From the NCBI GenBank assembly GCA_026018925.1, contig JAKSZU010000008.1, positions 58,698,027 to 58,762,026 on the forward strand: a DNA stretch of 64,000 bases, written 5' to 3'. The notes beneath the pieces were generated by a model. That model did no database searches. It had not been told where the DNA came from and was given only the letters and a program-made list of their open reading frames with translations. Below, piece after piece: positions 22,087 to 33,654 of the stretch. Each line of letters begins with the position of its first letter. The first letter of the stretch is position 1. This DNA is from Tupaia tana (Eukaryota; Chordata; Mammalia; Scandentia; Tupaiidae). Position numbers and translations under genes: made by a program.

Positions 22087-22274
22087 CCAGTGATTTTCAA
22101 CCTGAGAAGAAGTCATAATTCCCTCTGTTAGGTGGGCATGTGAGAACTTCTCAAAATTACTGGTACCCAGCCTCCCCTTCAGAGACTCCAACTAGCTGAC
22201 CTGGGCTGGGGCCTGGCCATTGGCATGTTGAAAGCGCGTTGGTGATTCTGATGGGCAGCTAAGATTGAGAACCA
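22087..22274 (+). mobile_element. MER5A-like hAT remnant
   Basis: CAGTGATTTTCAACCTGAG at one end and AGCTAAGATTGAGAACCAGG at the other. TGGTGATTCTGATGGGCAGC and CCAGCCTCCCCTTCAGAGAC lie between, in MER5A order. Confidence 0.75.
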
Positions 22275-24449
22275 GGAAGCTCAGAGAATTGCAGGTTTTT
22301 AATGGTGAAATTGCTTTAAAAGAAGGAGTCCACATTATTAGATATGTGTCTGATCAGTATTTCCCAAAGTGTGTTCTTTAGACCATTAGCACCCTATTTG
22401 TTTCATAGTTATATGGAGAACATCGTGTAGGAAATTAGTACTGTCCATCTTCTGACCTTGAAGAGTTATCACGCATGTTGGGATAGTGAAAAAAACCTTT
22501 GAGAAATTGCAAATAAAGAAATCTCTTTTAAAATGTGTCACCCAGAATTTCCCCAAATTATTAAACCATGGAACATTTTTGTCTATAATAACTATTAACA
22601 TCACATAGGACAAGGTCTATTGCCTATACTCTGGTAAATACTGATATAATTGGCATAAATTTCAGCCAAAAAAGGATTTCATAAGATGAAGGTGCATTTG
22701 TAATTTTAACTTAAATTCTCTGATAATTTTACACTTTGTTGTGTTTTCCAAACAAACACATGTATTTATTAATAAACTGATACAATGTGTGAATTTGTAT
22801 ATTCATTCTGCTTTTATTCCTCCTATAGAGAAGGGATCTGCCCCACATTAACTAAGACAAAGAATAAACTGCTCCATTTTTAGAGGGAATTGGATGCTTT
22901 TGAAGTCTAAAATTCTACTGCTAACTAACTTACATACCTGCCTAATTAACATCTCCAATATCTACAACAAACATTTGAACATTTGAACAGAGTCACCTAG
23001 AGGGTGCTGCTGATGCCCGGAAGTTCACCTTGGTCCCTGCTTTTGGCCTGCTTCCAGTCAACTCAGGGAGTCCAACAGATGCTTAGACAATAAATTAATA
23101 AAAATATGTAGGAGCTTTAGTAAGTGCCAAGGGAGCAGGACCGGCCGTGCCTTTAGGGAGCCAGGGCCAGTTTCTCTGCCTCACTAATTATGAATATTCC
23201 CTTTACCCCCTTCTCTCTTAGAAGAGCACTGAATGGGGGTGGTCTTCATTTCCTCAAAATCAAATCTTTCTGAAGCAGCATAATCTCCGTTGTTTCCAAT
23301 GACTTTAACAGTTCACAGGACTTGCTGTCTTTATCTGTTAGGCATGAAGTGCTCTCCCCTATCGGAAGGACATTCTGACAAGGAGGTGCTGTCACAAAAG
23401 GCAATTTTGATCTTGCAAACAGAATTTAGACTTGCTCATTAGGGCTGATCTAACTTGGACATGAAACGCTTATTTAATTGCAGCGTATCCATTTTAGATT
23501 TAAATGAATGGTTAGTTAAATTTCTCGCGACATCTATTGTGAAATGTGCTTGGTTAATCTTGTAGAGGCAGAGAGATACTGCCCAAGGTAATTTTATAAA
23601 GCGTTATTTTTTCACCTCTAATTTTAATGACCTATAAAGGTTTATTGCATTATAGTCTAGGTCGCCATTTCTCATCTCACAAATTCTAGTATCGTGGCTG
23701 TGTTTTGTTACGGATTTCCAAATGACAGTCTGATGTCCTCATTGACTCCATATTTGTTGTTAGTTGAGTTTCTCTTTGATAATAAGATATAGAACCTCTA
23801 AAACCTTCGTAGTAAGAGATTTCTTTTCTCGTTCTACTTGGGATATTAAACATTATTTTTCCTCTTCTTAGATTCTAAATCTGCTGCTTTCCCTGTTAGG
23901 ACCTAATCTATCATAATTATAATATAGAATATGTTGAAGTCTTCCCACATCATGTATTTTTGTCTTAGTTCACCTAAGAGGAAGAAATATACATATCTCA
24001 CCCAAAGGAAGTAAGAATTACGTTCTTAACCAAAGTTAATGACAGTGATTCTCTACAAGTGACAGAGACTGTTAAGGTCAATTATTTAAATTATACTGTG
24101 ATAGAAAGGGTAACTGGCTAAAAAATAAAATGAATATGGGTTGAATGTAGTTATATATGTATCTTTACAAGCCTGTGATGTTAGGCTACTATAACCCCTA
24201 CACTGTGAGAAGGAAAGATTGAAATTAATGGGTAGCAGAGGCATCCAAGTTTCCAGGGTTCAGAACCCCGTTGGGTTTTAATATATGGCAGATTTAGTGA
24301 CATTTTTAAAAGCAAGAAAGGAAAGGGAGATTGATAATAGGGCACAAAGGGCAATAACCTTTTATCATCTAAATTCTGAGTATCTATGAAGCTCATTTTC
24401 GTACTCATGGAGCAGAAGAAATCAGAGTTGGGTCTGTCATGATTTATTT
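22275..24449. other. AT-rich unique sequence
   Basis: Over 2 kb with no recognised repeat. Homeodomain-like TAAT cores cluster between 23330 and 23640 (see findings). No exon seen. Confidence 0.5.
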
Positions 24450-24765
24450 GTGTTGCTAGAACAGAATATCACAGATTGGGTAATTTATGAAGACAAGAAG
24501 CATATTTCTCACAATTCTGGAGGCTGAGAAGTTCAATATCAAGATGCCTGCACTAGCAAGGGCCTTCTTGCTGCTGTTCCACCCCAGGACAGAAGGCAGA
24601 AGGGCAAGAGAGCCCTGGAGAGCAGGAAGCCAAACTCTCTTTTTCAATAAGTCCCTTCTTGAGATAATGACAACCTAGTCACAGGGTGGGGCCTTGATGA
24701 CCCAGTCACCTCTTACTAGGCCCTGTCTCCCAACAATGCTAATGGGAAGTAAATTTCTATGTAAA
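24450..24765 (-). mobile_element. Ancient interspersed repeat, second type
   Basis: GTTGCTAGAACAGAATATCAC, GATTGGGTAATTTATGAAG, CTCACAATTCTGGAGGCTG and GTGGGGCCTTGATGACCC are parts of an old repeat common in placental genomes. I cannot name the family, and strand is by convention only. Confidence 0.5.
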
Positions 24766-25075
24766 CCACAGCATCATTGGAAGAATGTGTATAAATGCAA
24801 GTGGAAAACAAAAAAGACAATGACAGAAATAAAAACACAACTAGCCACAGCAACTGAAATGAAGGCAGAAGGTATTTGTAACGCTTACTGGACGCTGAGA
24901 ACATACATTGTGTGCTGTGGGAGTATCCCTGTCTTCAGTCTCATTTAGCAAAGACAAAGAACAATGTGCCCCCAGCCAAGCATGAGGCTCAGGAAGTGCA
25001 CAGGTTAGAAAACACAGGGAGAACCAGAAAGGACTGAGACACAGATACAGCCTTGCCTCCTCACACCTCCTCTGG

Positions 25076-25258
25076 AGTAGTGGTTTCCAAAGCTGGCTGA
25101 TCTTCAGAATCACCTGCAAAGGTTAAAAAGATAAAATAACAGATTTCCAAACCCAACCTCAAATATACTGACTTAGATAGAGAAAGTCCTGGGAATTTGT
25201 ATTCTAAGGGACTTTATGAAAGATTCAGATGACTAGGTGACTTTGGTAATCACTGATT
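25076..25258 (+). mobile_element. MER5A-like hAT remnant
   Basis: GTAGTGGTTTCCAAAGCTGG, CTTCAGAATCACCTGCAAAGG, GAATTTGTATTCTAAGGG and GTAATCACTGATTT are in MER5A order. Confidence 0.75.
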
Positions 25259-25437
25259 TAGAGAATTGTAGTAAGCTGTGGAGAAGAGGGATGGTTGGTT
25301 AAATGAAAACATATCTTCATAGTCTCTATATAATTACATGTATGAACATACACACAGAACTTCTGTTCCACCCATTGCTGAGCCAGTAAGTTTCTCTAAT
25401 AATACAAAATGTTGTTTGTCAAAAAATACAATGTTTT

Positions 25438-25703
25438 TGGGTCAACTTGTGGCCTGGTTGTTAAGGGCGCTAGGTCCCACATAGCTGACAGATTCCAGTT
25501 CGAGTCCTGGAATCTGTTGACTTGGAAAAAAAACCAGGTACATGTGCGTGCATGCTCAAAATCCTAACAGAGAGAGAAATGCCAGTGAAGGGGTTGCAAC
25601 CTAGCCATTCCCCCAGGGGGTGCTTTTATCCCTGCCTCTTTCTCTCCATCTGCCTCTCTCTCTCTGATGAGCATACATACCTTCTGGTAAGAATTATTTT
25701 TAA
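25438..25703 (+). mobile_element. SINE-I, diverged full length
   Basis: GGGTCAACTTGTGGCCTGG at the head, B box CCAGTTCGAGTCCTGG near 25496-25511, and ACCTTCTGGTAAGAATTATT at the 3' end. Confidence 0.8.
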
Positions 25704-25929
25704 ATGTTTCATCTTCTGCAGTCCAACATCCCCTTGTAAAAATGATCACCCAATAAAATCAAAACCCATGATGACAACATAACTTAGACAATTTTAACCT
25801 ATGTTTAACTTGGTATGATTTGGTATCAAGTATTATTTAATCAAACTATTTCAACTCAGGGAAGAGTGTATTTTTTTTTTAATGGAAGGCAACCTTGATT
25901 ATGACACTCACATGGCATAATAGAAAGAA

Positions 25930-26430
25930 CAGAAATTATTTAAATAGAAAGGCTGGATTCTAATCCTAGTTCTGCTAATCAGTAGTGATATAAACTTAGG
26001 CAACTTAAGTCTTACCTCTCTGAGCATCTTTTCTTATTTATAGTTTGAGGCTTAAAATATAAATCTCAGGGGGCCAGCAGGTGGCATAGTGGTTATAGTG
26101 TTGGACTCTCACGTGGTGGACTGTGGTTTGAGTCCTGGAATGGTGGCTTGAAACTTACGCTGGGCATGTGTGCGTGCATGCCCAAAATCCTGACAGGAGA
26201 GTGAAGAAGAAGGGATTGTGGTGTGGCCATCCCCTGGAAGGGTGATTTCTCACATCCTCTCTCTGTGTCTCTCTCTGTCTCTGGAGAGTGCACATGCCCT
26301 GTGGCAAAAATCTCTTTAAAAAAAAAATCAACCTCATAGCAACATTTTGAGGATTAAATAAGATGACATGTACAGAGTCTCCAGAATATGGTCCCTCCCA
26401 AATCATATAAATACATGGTAGTTCTTTCCT
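25930..26430 (+). mobile_element. MIR, split by a SINE-I
   Basis: The left part is 25945-26067 (GGCTGGATTCTAATCCTAG, TCTGAGCATCTTTTC). The right part is 26329-26425 (ACCTCATAGCAACATTTTGA, GGATTAAATAAGATGACATG). Together they give the MIR order. Confidence 0.8.
26069..26328 (+). mobile_element. SINE-I inserted in MIR
   Basis: GGGGGCCAGCAGGTGGCATAG at the start. GCCCTGTGGCAAAAATCTC then oligo(A) at the end. Confidence 0.93.
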
Positions 26431-26544
26431 TCTTCTTTGTTCGTTCCCATTTAGTACCACTTCATTTAACTTTTGACCATAGGGTCAGATAGAAAAGAAA
26501 AATACAAACAAAAAAGAGAGAATTTCAGCCAGGTTCAGTATATG

Positions 26545-26763
26545 ACAAGGACTGGCAGACTTCCTCTGTGAAGGACTAATGAGTAAACACATAAGGCTTT
26601 GTAGTCGCAAAGGTTCCTGCGACCACTCAGCTCTGCCACTGTAGTTAGAAGGGAACCACGTTCCATAAGAAGATGAATGGCATAACTGCTTTCCCACAAG
26701 GCTTTACTTGCAAAAATAAGGGCCATATCATATTTGGCCTGCAGGCCATAGTTTGTCAAACCT
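26545..26763 (+). mobile_element. hAT-type MER element remnant
   Basis: TAAGGCTTTGTAGTCGCAAAG, CCACTCAGCTCTGCCACTG, CAAGGCTTTACTTGC and TTTGGCCTGCAGGCCATAGT are the landmarks of a common placental hAT MER family. The exact name is uncertain. Confidence 0.6.
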
Positions 26764-26839
26764 GATAACATCGGAAGATTTTGAAAAACCCATGAACTGA
26801 TGCAGTGCCCTCCAATGGGCATACATGATGCAATGAAAA

Positions 26840-27001
26840 CTTTTTTTAATAAAATTATTTATTAAATTTTATTTATTATTATTTTTAATTTTAGCAGAGA
26901 GAGAAAGGGAAAGTGAGAAAGCAGGTCGCCAGGTCCAGGACTAAAACCGTGGTCAGCCATGTGTGAATCCAGTGCCTTAATCACCATGTCACTTGCTGGC
27001 A
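26840..27001 (-). mobile_element. SINE-I short form
   Basis: An ATT-rich reverse tail (26847-26890) leads to GAGAAAGCAGGTCGCCAGG. The head ends ATGTCACTTGCTGGC. Confidence 0.85.
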
Positions 27002-27059
27002 TGGCAATGGGAACTTTAAAGTCAGAAAACAAATGAGTTCAATATTTCTCTTTGCCCTT

Positions 27060-27320
27060 GGGACCAGCAGGTGACATAATGGTTACGTTGCTGGACTCTC
27101 ATGTAGTCGATTGCAGTTCGACTCCCAGATTTGGCAGCTTGAAACTCACACCAGGCGTGTGTGCGTGCATGCCCAAAGACCCAAGAGGAGACTGGAGGAG
27201 AAGGGATTGTGGTATGTCCATCCTTTCTAGGAGGTGATTTCTTGCTTTCTGTCTCTCTGTCTCTCTCAGTTTCTCTGGTGATCACATGCACCTCATACCA
27301 AAAATCTCTCAAAAAAAGAA
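27060..27320 (+). mobile_element. SINE-I, full length
   Basis: The target duplication TTCTCTTTGCCC lies at 27046-27057 and 27321-27332. The head is GGGACCAGCAGGTGACATAATG. Confidence 0.93.
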
Positions 27321-27332
27321 TTCTCTTTGCCC

Positions 27333-27425
27333 CCAAGTAGTGGATGATTCCACAAGTCACTTCAGCTCTCTGAGCTCAATTTTCTCATCTAGAAAGATGA
27401 AGGAGTTGAGCTAAAGAATCTTGGA
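27333..27425 (+). mobile_element. MIR fragment
   Basis: CACTTCAGCTCTCTGAGCTC and AATTTTCTCATCTAGAAAG are the MIR core. Confidence 0.5.
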
Positions 27426-28080
27426 GGCAGCTGCCATCTCCTAAAGCCCATGACGCTTTGCCAGACAGCAGTTTCCCAGAATCACCAATGGACTGTGACC
27501 CAAGTTTCAGCATTTGATTTGTTTGTTCTTTCATGGTTGGTCAATGAATCACAAAGAACAACAGAAGCTCTCGGGTCATAAGTATTATTATTTGATGAAA
27601 AAAGAGAAAAGGTAACATTTGGTCAAAATAAATGATATTTTCTCCATAGACACAGTGAAGCGATCAGAATCGTTATTCAATACTAAATGTCATCTGTAGC
27701 TTCATACTATTTAAAGTCAGACTGCCATGTCAGTGGCTGAACATCTAGAAATTGAAAATTTTGCTTTTTCAAAGCAAACAGTGCACTCACTCTAAATGTG
27801 ATACATCAGTTAGGGAATGGAAGAAATCAATCAAAACTCGTTTTCAAAAGGAAGCCATTGAGGAAGCGTGTTTGTACTGAAACAATAGATGTACTATGTT
27901 GTATAAGTGGAAATGCTAACACACGATCAGTTGTTTTAAAATGAGATGTGATGACAGAAAATGTGGTGAATTAAAAATGAGGAGAAACTGATTTATAATC
28001 CTAGTACTGCCAAGTAGCTTAGTGAAGGTACTTCTCGCTCTTGACTCAGTTCAGCTCTTCATAGAAAATATCCTAACAAG
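27426..28080. other. Unique sequence
   Basis: No repeat or exon recognised, apart from a possible MIR trace at 27990-28060. Confidence 0.45.
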
Positions 28081-28216
28081 GTTGGCCCATGGCCTACTGG
28101 TTAAAAGAGCCAAACCCCACATGGTCAACCATGGTTGACTCTGGCCCCAGCAACTTGAAAACAGGATGAAGGAATGGAGGAGACATTGTGGCATGACCAT
28201 GCTCCACTGGAGGGCG
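28081..28216 (+). mobile_element. SINE-I, 5' part only
   Basis: GTTGGCCCATGGCCTACTGG through GGAGGAGACATTGTGGCATG and CTCCACTGGAGGGCGC. The 3' CT-rich part is missing and replaced by a purine repeat. Confidence 0.75.
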
Positions 28217-28401
28217 CTAAGGAAGGAAGAAAGAAAGAAAAAGAGAGAGAGAGAGAGATGAAGGAAGGAAGGAAGGAAGGAAGGAAAGAAGGAAGGAAGG
28301 AAGGAAGGAAGAAAGGAACGAAAAAAAGAAAGAGAAAGAGAGAGAGAGAGAAAAAGGAAAAAGAAAAAGAAAGAAAGAAAGACAGGGAAAGGAAGAAAAC
28401 A
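28210..28401 (+). repeat. Long purine tract, GGAA/GAAA/GA repeats
   Basis: About 190 bases almost free of pyrimidines on the + strand, made of GGAA, AGAA, GA and AAAG blocks. Isolated pyrimidines occur near 28259, 28319 and 28382. Confidence 0.97.
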
Positions 28402-28429
28402 TTATAATAGCTGTTATTTAGTGAGATTT

Positions 28430-28590
28430 TACTAGTTACCAAACATTGTTTTTAGTGTGTTATTTTATTTAATCCTCACCAAAACTCCATGAAGAGAGTT
28501 TGTTTGCTCTTGCTGTTTTCTAGATGAGGACACTGAGACAGAGATGCTGAGTAACTTGTCTATGGTATGCTCTGTAAGTAGGATTCCAGG
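28430..28590 (-). mobile_element. MIR fragment
   Basis: TTATTTTATTTAATCCTCACC, CCATGAAGAGAG, TCTAGATGAGGACACTGAG and CTGAGTAACTTGTC match MIR read backwards. Confidence 0.75.
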
Positions 28591-28870
28591 TCCCAGTGAG
28601 CTGACATCCCCTGCCAAGTGCTGGAGCCCATTCCAATCTGATTCCAGACAATTCACCCCCTTACTCCTCACCCTCCCTGGGCCTGAACCCTTCCTTCAGT
28701 CAAACACCTCTTTTGCCCTGGCCAGAAGAGTCTCCTGCATCCCCCTTCATACCTTTGTCCCTGTGGAGTTCCCCATTTGCAAAACACATTCTGCTCTCTC
28801 CCCTTCACTTCCTCCCATCCTTCAAGGGCCTACCCAAGTCCTGCCTCTTTGGGACACAAGCACAGTGGGA
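28590..28870 (+). mobile_element. Possible L2 3'-end fragment
   Basis: CTCACCCTCCCTGGGCCTG, CCCATCCTTCAAGGGCC and CAAGTCCTGCCTC resemble the L2 3' end. It is highly diverged. Confidence 0.35.
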
Positions 28871-28879
28871 AGTGAGCAA

Positions 28880-28995
28880 GAGGGGACATGACTAGGGTCT
28901 TGTCCCAGCTTTGAACAAACTGCATTGGAGCTGGAAAATGCCATTTAACTTCTCTGGACCTCAATTTTTCTTTTTTAAATCTGAAAATCAATGGT
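28880..28995 (+). mobile_element. MIR fragment
   Basis: ATTTAACTTCTCTGGACCTC followed by AATTTTTC and AAATCTGAAAATCAATGG is the MIR core. Confidence 0.6.
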
Positions 28996-31589
28996 ACCGA
29001 ACTCAAAAAAAAGTTTTCAAACTTTTATTCTTTTAAACAACACATTCCATTCTCTAATGAACTCTTCGTAACACCAGTTCCCAGCATAGCGGAGACAGAA
29101 AAAATGACTCTGCTTGAAACAAAGGTTATAGTTGGAAACCCTCCTTCCCTCTTCCTTTTTACCTTGGCAGTTTCTGAGGCATCTGAGAGAGCAGAGACAC
29201 CAGCCTAAACAGCTCTAGGGTTTGTTTTTCTCTTCCTATTGCTAAAAGCAAATGAACTGCTACTTTAGAGGTCACCCTAAAGTACAGGAAGAGTTCCTGG
29301 CTCTCCCTGCCACGTGGTTCCTACCATGTACAATATATGAAGATCTAATTAATCTTGGTTTCTCAACTACAATCCAAAATTTCTGATGAGCAGAGATGAT
29401 ATATTTCACTTCTTTTATTATCTACCACACAAATCCATATTGTCAGAGGCACTCGATAAATGCACAGTATAACACCTTTTGTACAGAGACATCAGAAAGC
29501 CCTTAATTAATGCATGCTAAATGCATAGATGAATGATCCAGGTCCGAGAATATTTCATAGGCCAGTCCATGCAGAGCATCAGAAGAATAAGGCCATGTAA
29601 TGGTTTATTTTGTAACAATTTTTTTCTCTGAAGTTGGCCCAATGTACTTGCTGTTATTTCTGGGCCCGGGACTACCTAGAAATCATTCCTCCTGTAATAC
29701 CAGGGTTTCCCAAACTTTGGTCGTTCACTCCTAACCTGAAATTTTTTTATTATATTGGCATAGGCCTGCTCTCTCATTTATTTAATTGTTCTTTAACTCA
29801 GTACTTTTCTTAAAGGAGTTCATTCTAAAAGAAAACTTTGTAACACCCCTGCAAATGGGAAGAGTGTCATCTTCTGTAAATAGAGTATTGTAAATAATAC
29901 AAACATATTAATAATACATTAATATTGTATATACTTTATTACATACCTGCATTATACATAAATACATAACAGCACATGCATTTTATATATACATATCACA
30001 CACACACACACACACACACACATTGAAAACAAAACATTGTGGCATTATTAATTTCTAATGAAATACTTGCCTTGCAGAACCTGCAGCTTACTCTTTGTTA
30101 TAGTTTATAGAACCAGTGCCTAGGGATGGTCCCAACTGATGTGGCAGGCCTAGGACATTTATACACCAATTCCTGCCAGTCGCTGAGTGTTAGGCAGCTG
30201 CTGCTTCTGGGTGGTGTCTGTTTGCTGATATCGCTGGCCTGCTGCAATGCACAGTGGATTTCCTGGGTTGACAAAATAACCCCCCAGGCGAGGAACTGCA
30301 AGTAGTAACAGCTGGAAATCAGCTGAAGTGCCTCCAAGTTGTGAGGGATTGAGAGATTGGATCAGGCCCTTCCAACATCTTCTAAATCTCTATTTCCCCA
30401 TCAGGAGAATGGGAAGGGGCTGCATCTCCTGGTCGATCAGGTCTCAGGCTGACACTAAAGTCCGCCCATTGCCATGATGTGGTTCTTTTCTATAAAGCAT
30501 TGAGAACCCTTTGATCTCCTTTCTGATTCCTTTTCTGCAATCGAATGCTTGTTCCTGGTGCAGGGATATTTATACAACTAGAAAACTGTTCCGTTGAAAA
30601 ATCAGCATAATTCTCCAAATGATCTACATTAAAAAATATTCTTACTGTACTGAAGAGTGCAAAAGATCATGAGATCATTCTCCCCGTTAAACAAATGAAT
30701 GATTTCTCTTTGAATGTCTGCATCATTCAACTGTGAAATTCTAGACAACTTGCAGAAAGCTGTGGCCCAGAACACCCTGATCCCACTCAGAACACTATTT
30801 ATAAGAATGCCCCGTATGCAGTAGTCTTCACCATTTTTTTTTCTCAAATGTTCTTTAGCCTGTGTAGATGGCATTTATGCAATTCAGAGAAAGACGCCTC
30901 AACAGGATTAGTCAGCAGCAGAGTCCTCTGACGCAGCTTCTGTGATCTGTTAAAAATAGGAAAGAGGATGTTTTGCATAAGTCATCACCATTGTGCAGTA
31001 CTGGAGAATTGACCACTTTTTTTTTTTTTTTTTTGGTTCCCATATCCTGTTACTTTATCTAAAAATAGATGAAAATCCTGTTCCTGAATTTTTGGACAAG
31101 CCATTTTGCTTCTGCGACCTCGTCTCTCTCTGGTCCTTCTTGTTCCACGTTCCTTTGCTCATCTCCCTTCACCTCCTGCTATTTGTAAGCCCAATTGTCA
31201 GCCTTGTCCCTTCTTCCAGGTGCTGCACATGCAGAACCCCCAGGGGCCAGTCAGATAATCTAAGTTAATGAAGCCAACCAGGTAGATGAGGGCGAAGCAG
31301 CCTGTGCTCACCCCACGTGTCTGAAAGTTGACTGACTTCCTAGAGCAGCCAGAAGCCCAAATTGTTATGGAAACTCCCCTAATCTTTAAATGTTAAAAAT
31401 AAATTTGAATATTAGTTTAAAAAAATAAGCAGAGGTCAAACCATGTGTTTTTGGTGCAGAGCCTCTGCTCCATACCCTCTCCTTTGGGGAACCTGTGTAT
31501 TGGCTGCTTTCAAATGAGATTCTATGAAATTTGCATTCTATGGTCAAAACCCTCCCACCTTTTCTGGTTCTTGATTTCTAATTTGGGAA
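28996..31589. other. Unique sequence with one CA microsatellite
   Basis: No gene seen. It includes a CA run at 29996-30021, a possible degraded element around 29700-29870, and a compact stretch at 30900-30995 with a MEF2-type TTAAAAATAG next to TTTTGCATAAGTCATCA. Function is unknown. Confidence 0.45.
29996..30021 (+). repeat. (CA)n microsatellite
   Basis: Thirteen CA units after an AT-rich lead. Confidence 0.95.
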
Positions 31590-31750
31590 GAGTGTGGGAT
31601 TATGACAGGAGTCCTGGATTCTGATTTTGCCTCTGCCCTTTGCTAGCTGTCGAACTTTGGATGAGTTAACTTCACCTCTCTGGACTTCAGTTTCCTCATC
31701 TGTAAAATATGGATATTAAAGGCAATGACCTTGCGTCGTAGCTCTTAAAT
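31590..31750 (+). mobile_element. MIR, well preserved core
   Basis: CTTTGCTAGCTGTCGAAC, GATGAGTTAACTTCACCTC and CAGTTTCCTCATCTGTAAAA are in order. Confidence 0.88.
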
Positions 31751-32496
31751 CTCCTCCTTTCCCCAGTGTTGGCTGTCACCATCATTTTCTTAACAAATCA
31801 CTACATTTGCTCTCATCCTTACTCTAACTTCTCCTCATATTTCTTCAAAAATAAAACAAAAAACAGTTGAAAAGCACTTTGTTTAGAGCTTTTTCCTGGA
31901 AGAGGATTTACAATGGATACTTACAGCCCCATTTATTATCACATCCAAACGCCACATCGCTTGCTGCCTTGCAGATTAATGAATCAACTTAACAGCCATG
32001 TCTAAGTCACTAGCTGAGAGAGGGAGGGCACACAGCTTTACAGCCTGGATTGTGAAGGCTATAAAGGAGTCCCTTCTCGGGAGGTTAGGCATTCATACCC
32101 CAGGAGAAGCTGTACATATTTAGGCAGTATTCAAATATTATGATAATAAATATTGGCAAATGCATGATGAATCATAATATTACTGAATGTCAGAAGAGCA
32201 AGATATCTCTAATATATTTTTATTTTCTCACCTCTAAGAGTACAGAGAGTATTACCACCCAAAAACAAAGTGAGAAAATTCTCATTTATCCTTGGGAGAG
32301 TTGCGGGACCTAAGGAACATTTGGAGGTGGGATATGGAGGCAGAGCATTGATGGGATGGGGATGGGGAGGTGTGATGTTATCGGTTGAAGATATTTTGAT
32401 AAACTGGATTGGTGAGAAATGTTCACATATTGAAATGTTCACTTTGTAAGCTAAAGAATGTGATTGAATGTATATAAAAAATTAAAATAAAAAAGA
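31751..32496. other. Unique sequence
   Basis: AT-rich in 32090-32220 and 32450-32496. No gene or clear repeat seen. Confidence 0.45.
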
Positions 32497-32677
32497 ATTA
32501 TTTACTTAGTTATATTTATTATTATTTTTTAGTTTTTCTATAGGGCACGTGTATGCACCAGAGAGAGACAGAGAAAAAGAGAAAGCAAGCCACCAGGTCT
32601 GGGACTGGAACTGACAGGAACCTCAATCAGCCATGTGGGAGTCCAGTGTCTTAACTAGTGCCACCTACTGGGTCCAG
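32497..32677 (-). mobile_element. SINE-I short form
   Basis: An ATT-rich tail, then TTCTATAGGGCACGTGTATG and AAGCAAGCCACCAGGTCTG. It ends TGCCACCTACTGGGTCC. Confidence 0.88.
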
Positions 32678-32756
32678 GAGAGCTGAATCTTAAAGGCAGG
32701 AGATTCCAGAGAATTCCATCTCGCATTTATCTAGTTTCCTAATGGGCAAATGTTAT

Positions 32757-33535
32757 TCATTCATTTCTTAGGTCTGCTGTAACAAATTATCACAAACTTG
32801 TGGCTTAAAAAGATAGAGACATATGGTCCCACAGTTTTGAAGGCTAGAAGCTGAATTAAAGGTGTCAGTACTGCCAAGCGCACTCCAAAATTAAAAGGAA
32901 AGAACTTCCTCATCCCTTCTACCTTCTGATGGTTGCTGACAATCCTTGGCGTTCCTCGGTTTATGGTAGCATAACTCCAATTTCTGCCTCTGTCTTCACA
33001 CAACAGTCTTCTTTCTGTGTCCAGTATCTTTTCTTCTTATAATAACTGCAGATATTTGATTAAAGACCTCTTTAACCCAGCAAGACCTAGTTTTAACTTA
33101 ATCACATCTGCAAAAACCCTATGTCCGAATAAGGTTATAAACACTGAGTATTCCTTATCCAAAATACTAAAGATCAGAAGTATTTGAGATTTGGGATTTT
33201 TTTTGCCCTGGGGACTTTGGAATATTTGCATATACATAAGGAGAGATCTTCCGAATGGTATCCAAGTCTAGAGACAAAATTTATTTATGTTTCATGCATA
33301 CTTCCCATGGCTAGCTTGAAGGTAATTTTATATGGCATTTTTGTATTGCAGGGTTTTGAAGGTGCCCCATAAATGTGCAATTTTCCACTTGTGGTGTCAT
33401 ATTAGTGCTCAGAAATTTCAGATTTTGGAGCATTTCAGATTTTAAGATTAGGGGTGTTCAACCTTTATTTATAGGTACTGGAGTTAAGACTTGAACATAT
33501 CATTTGGAGGGACGTAATTCAACCCAGCACAGTGA
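32757..33535 (-). mobile_element. Ancient interspersed repeat with a nested DNA element
   Basis: CTGCTGTAACAAATTATCAC, GTGGCTTAAAAAGATAGAG, TAATCACATCTGCAAAAACC and CCGAATAAGG are followed, after the inserted element, by GTACTGGAGTTAAGACTTG and AATTCAACCCAGCA. The two halves join into one repeat of the 9788-10830 family. Confidence 0.75.
33140..33475 (+). mobile_element. Tigger/mariner-type DNA transposon remnant, nested
   Basis: GAGTATTCCTTATCCAAAATA at the left and AAGATTAGGGGTGTTCAACC at the right form imperfect inverted ends. The inside has GGAATATTTGCATATACATA and GATTTTGGAGCATTTCAG, known from a placental TcMar element. It is too short and broken to code. Confidence 0.65.
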
Positions 33536-33654
33536 ACTCCAGCTCAGGCTTTCTCCAATCAGAATGACCCCGTGTGCATCACACACAATTAGCTCTTTAG
33601 GAAACTGTTATGAGTGACTTGTAGCACAGCTGCATTGTCAGAATTAACTGTACA

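Noticed and set aside
28125-28442. Low-complexity open frames across the purine tract
   Set aside because: They are runs of K/E/R or F/S/L produced by simple repeats.
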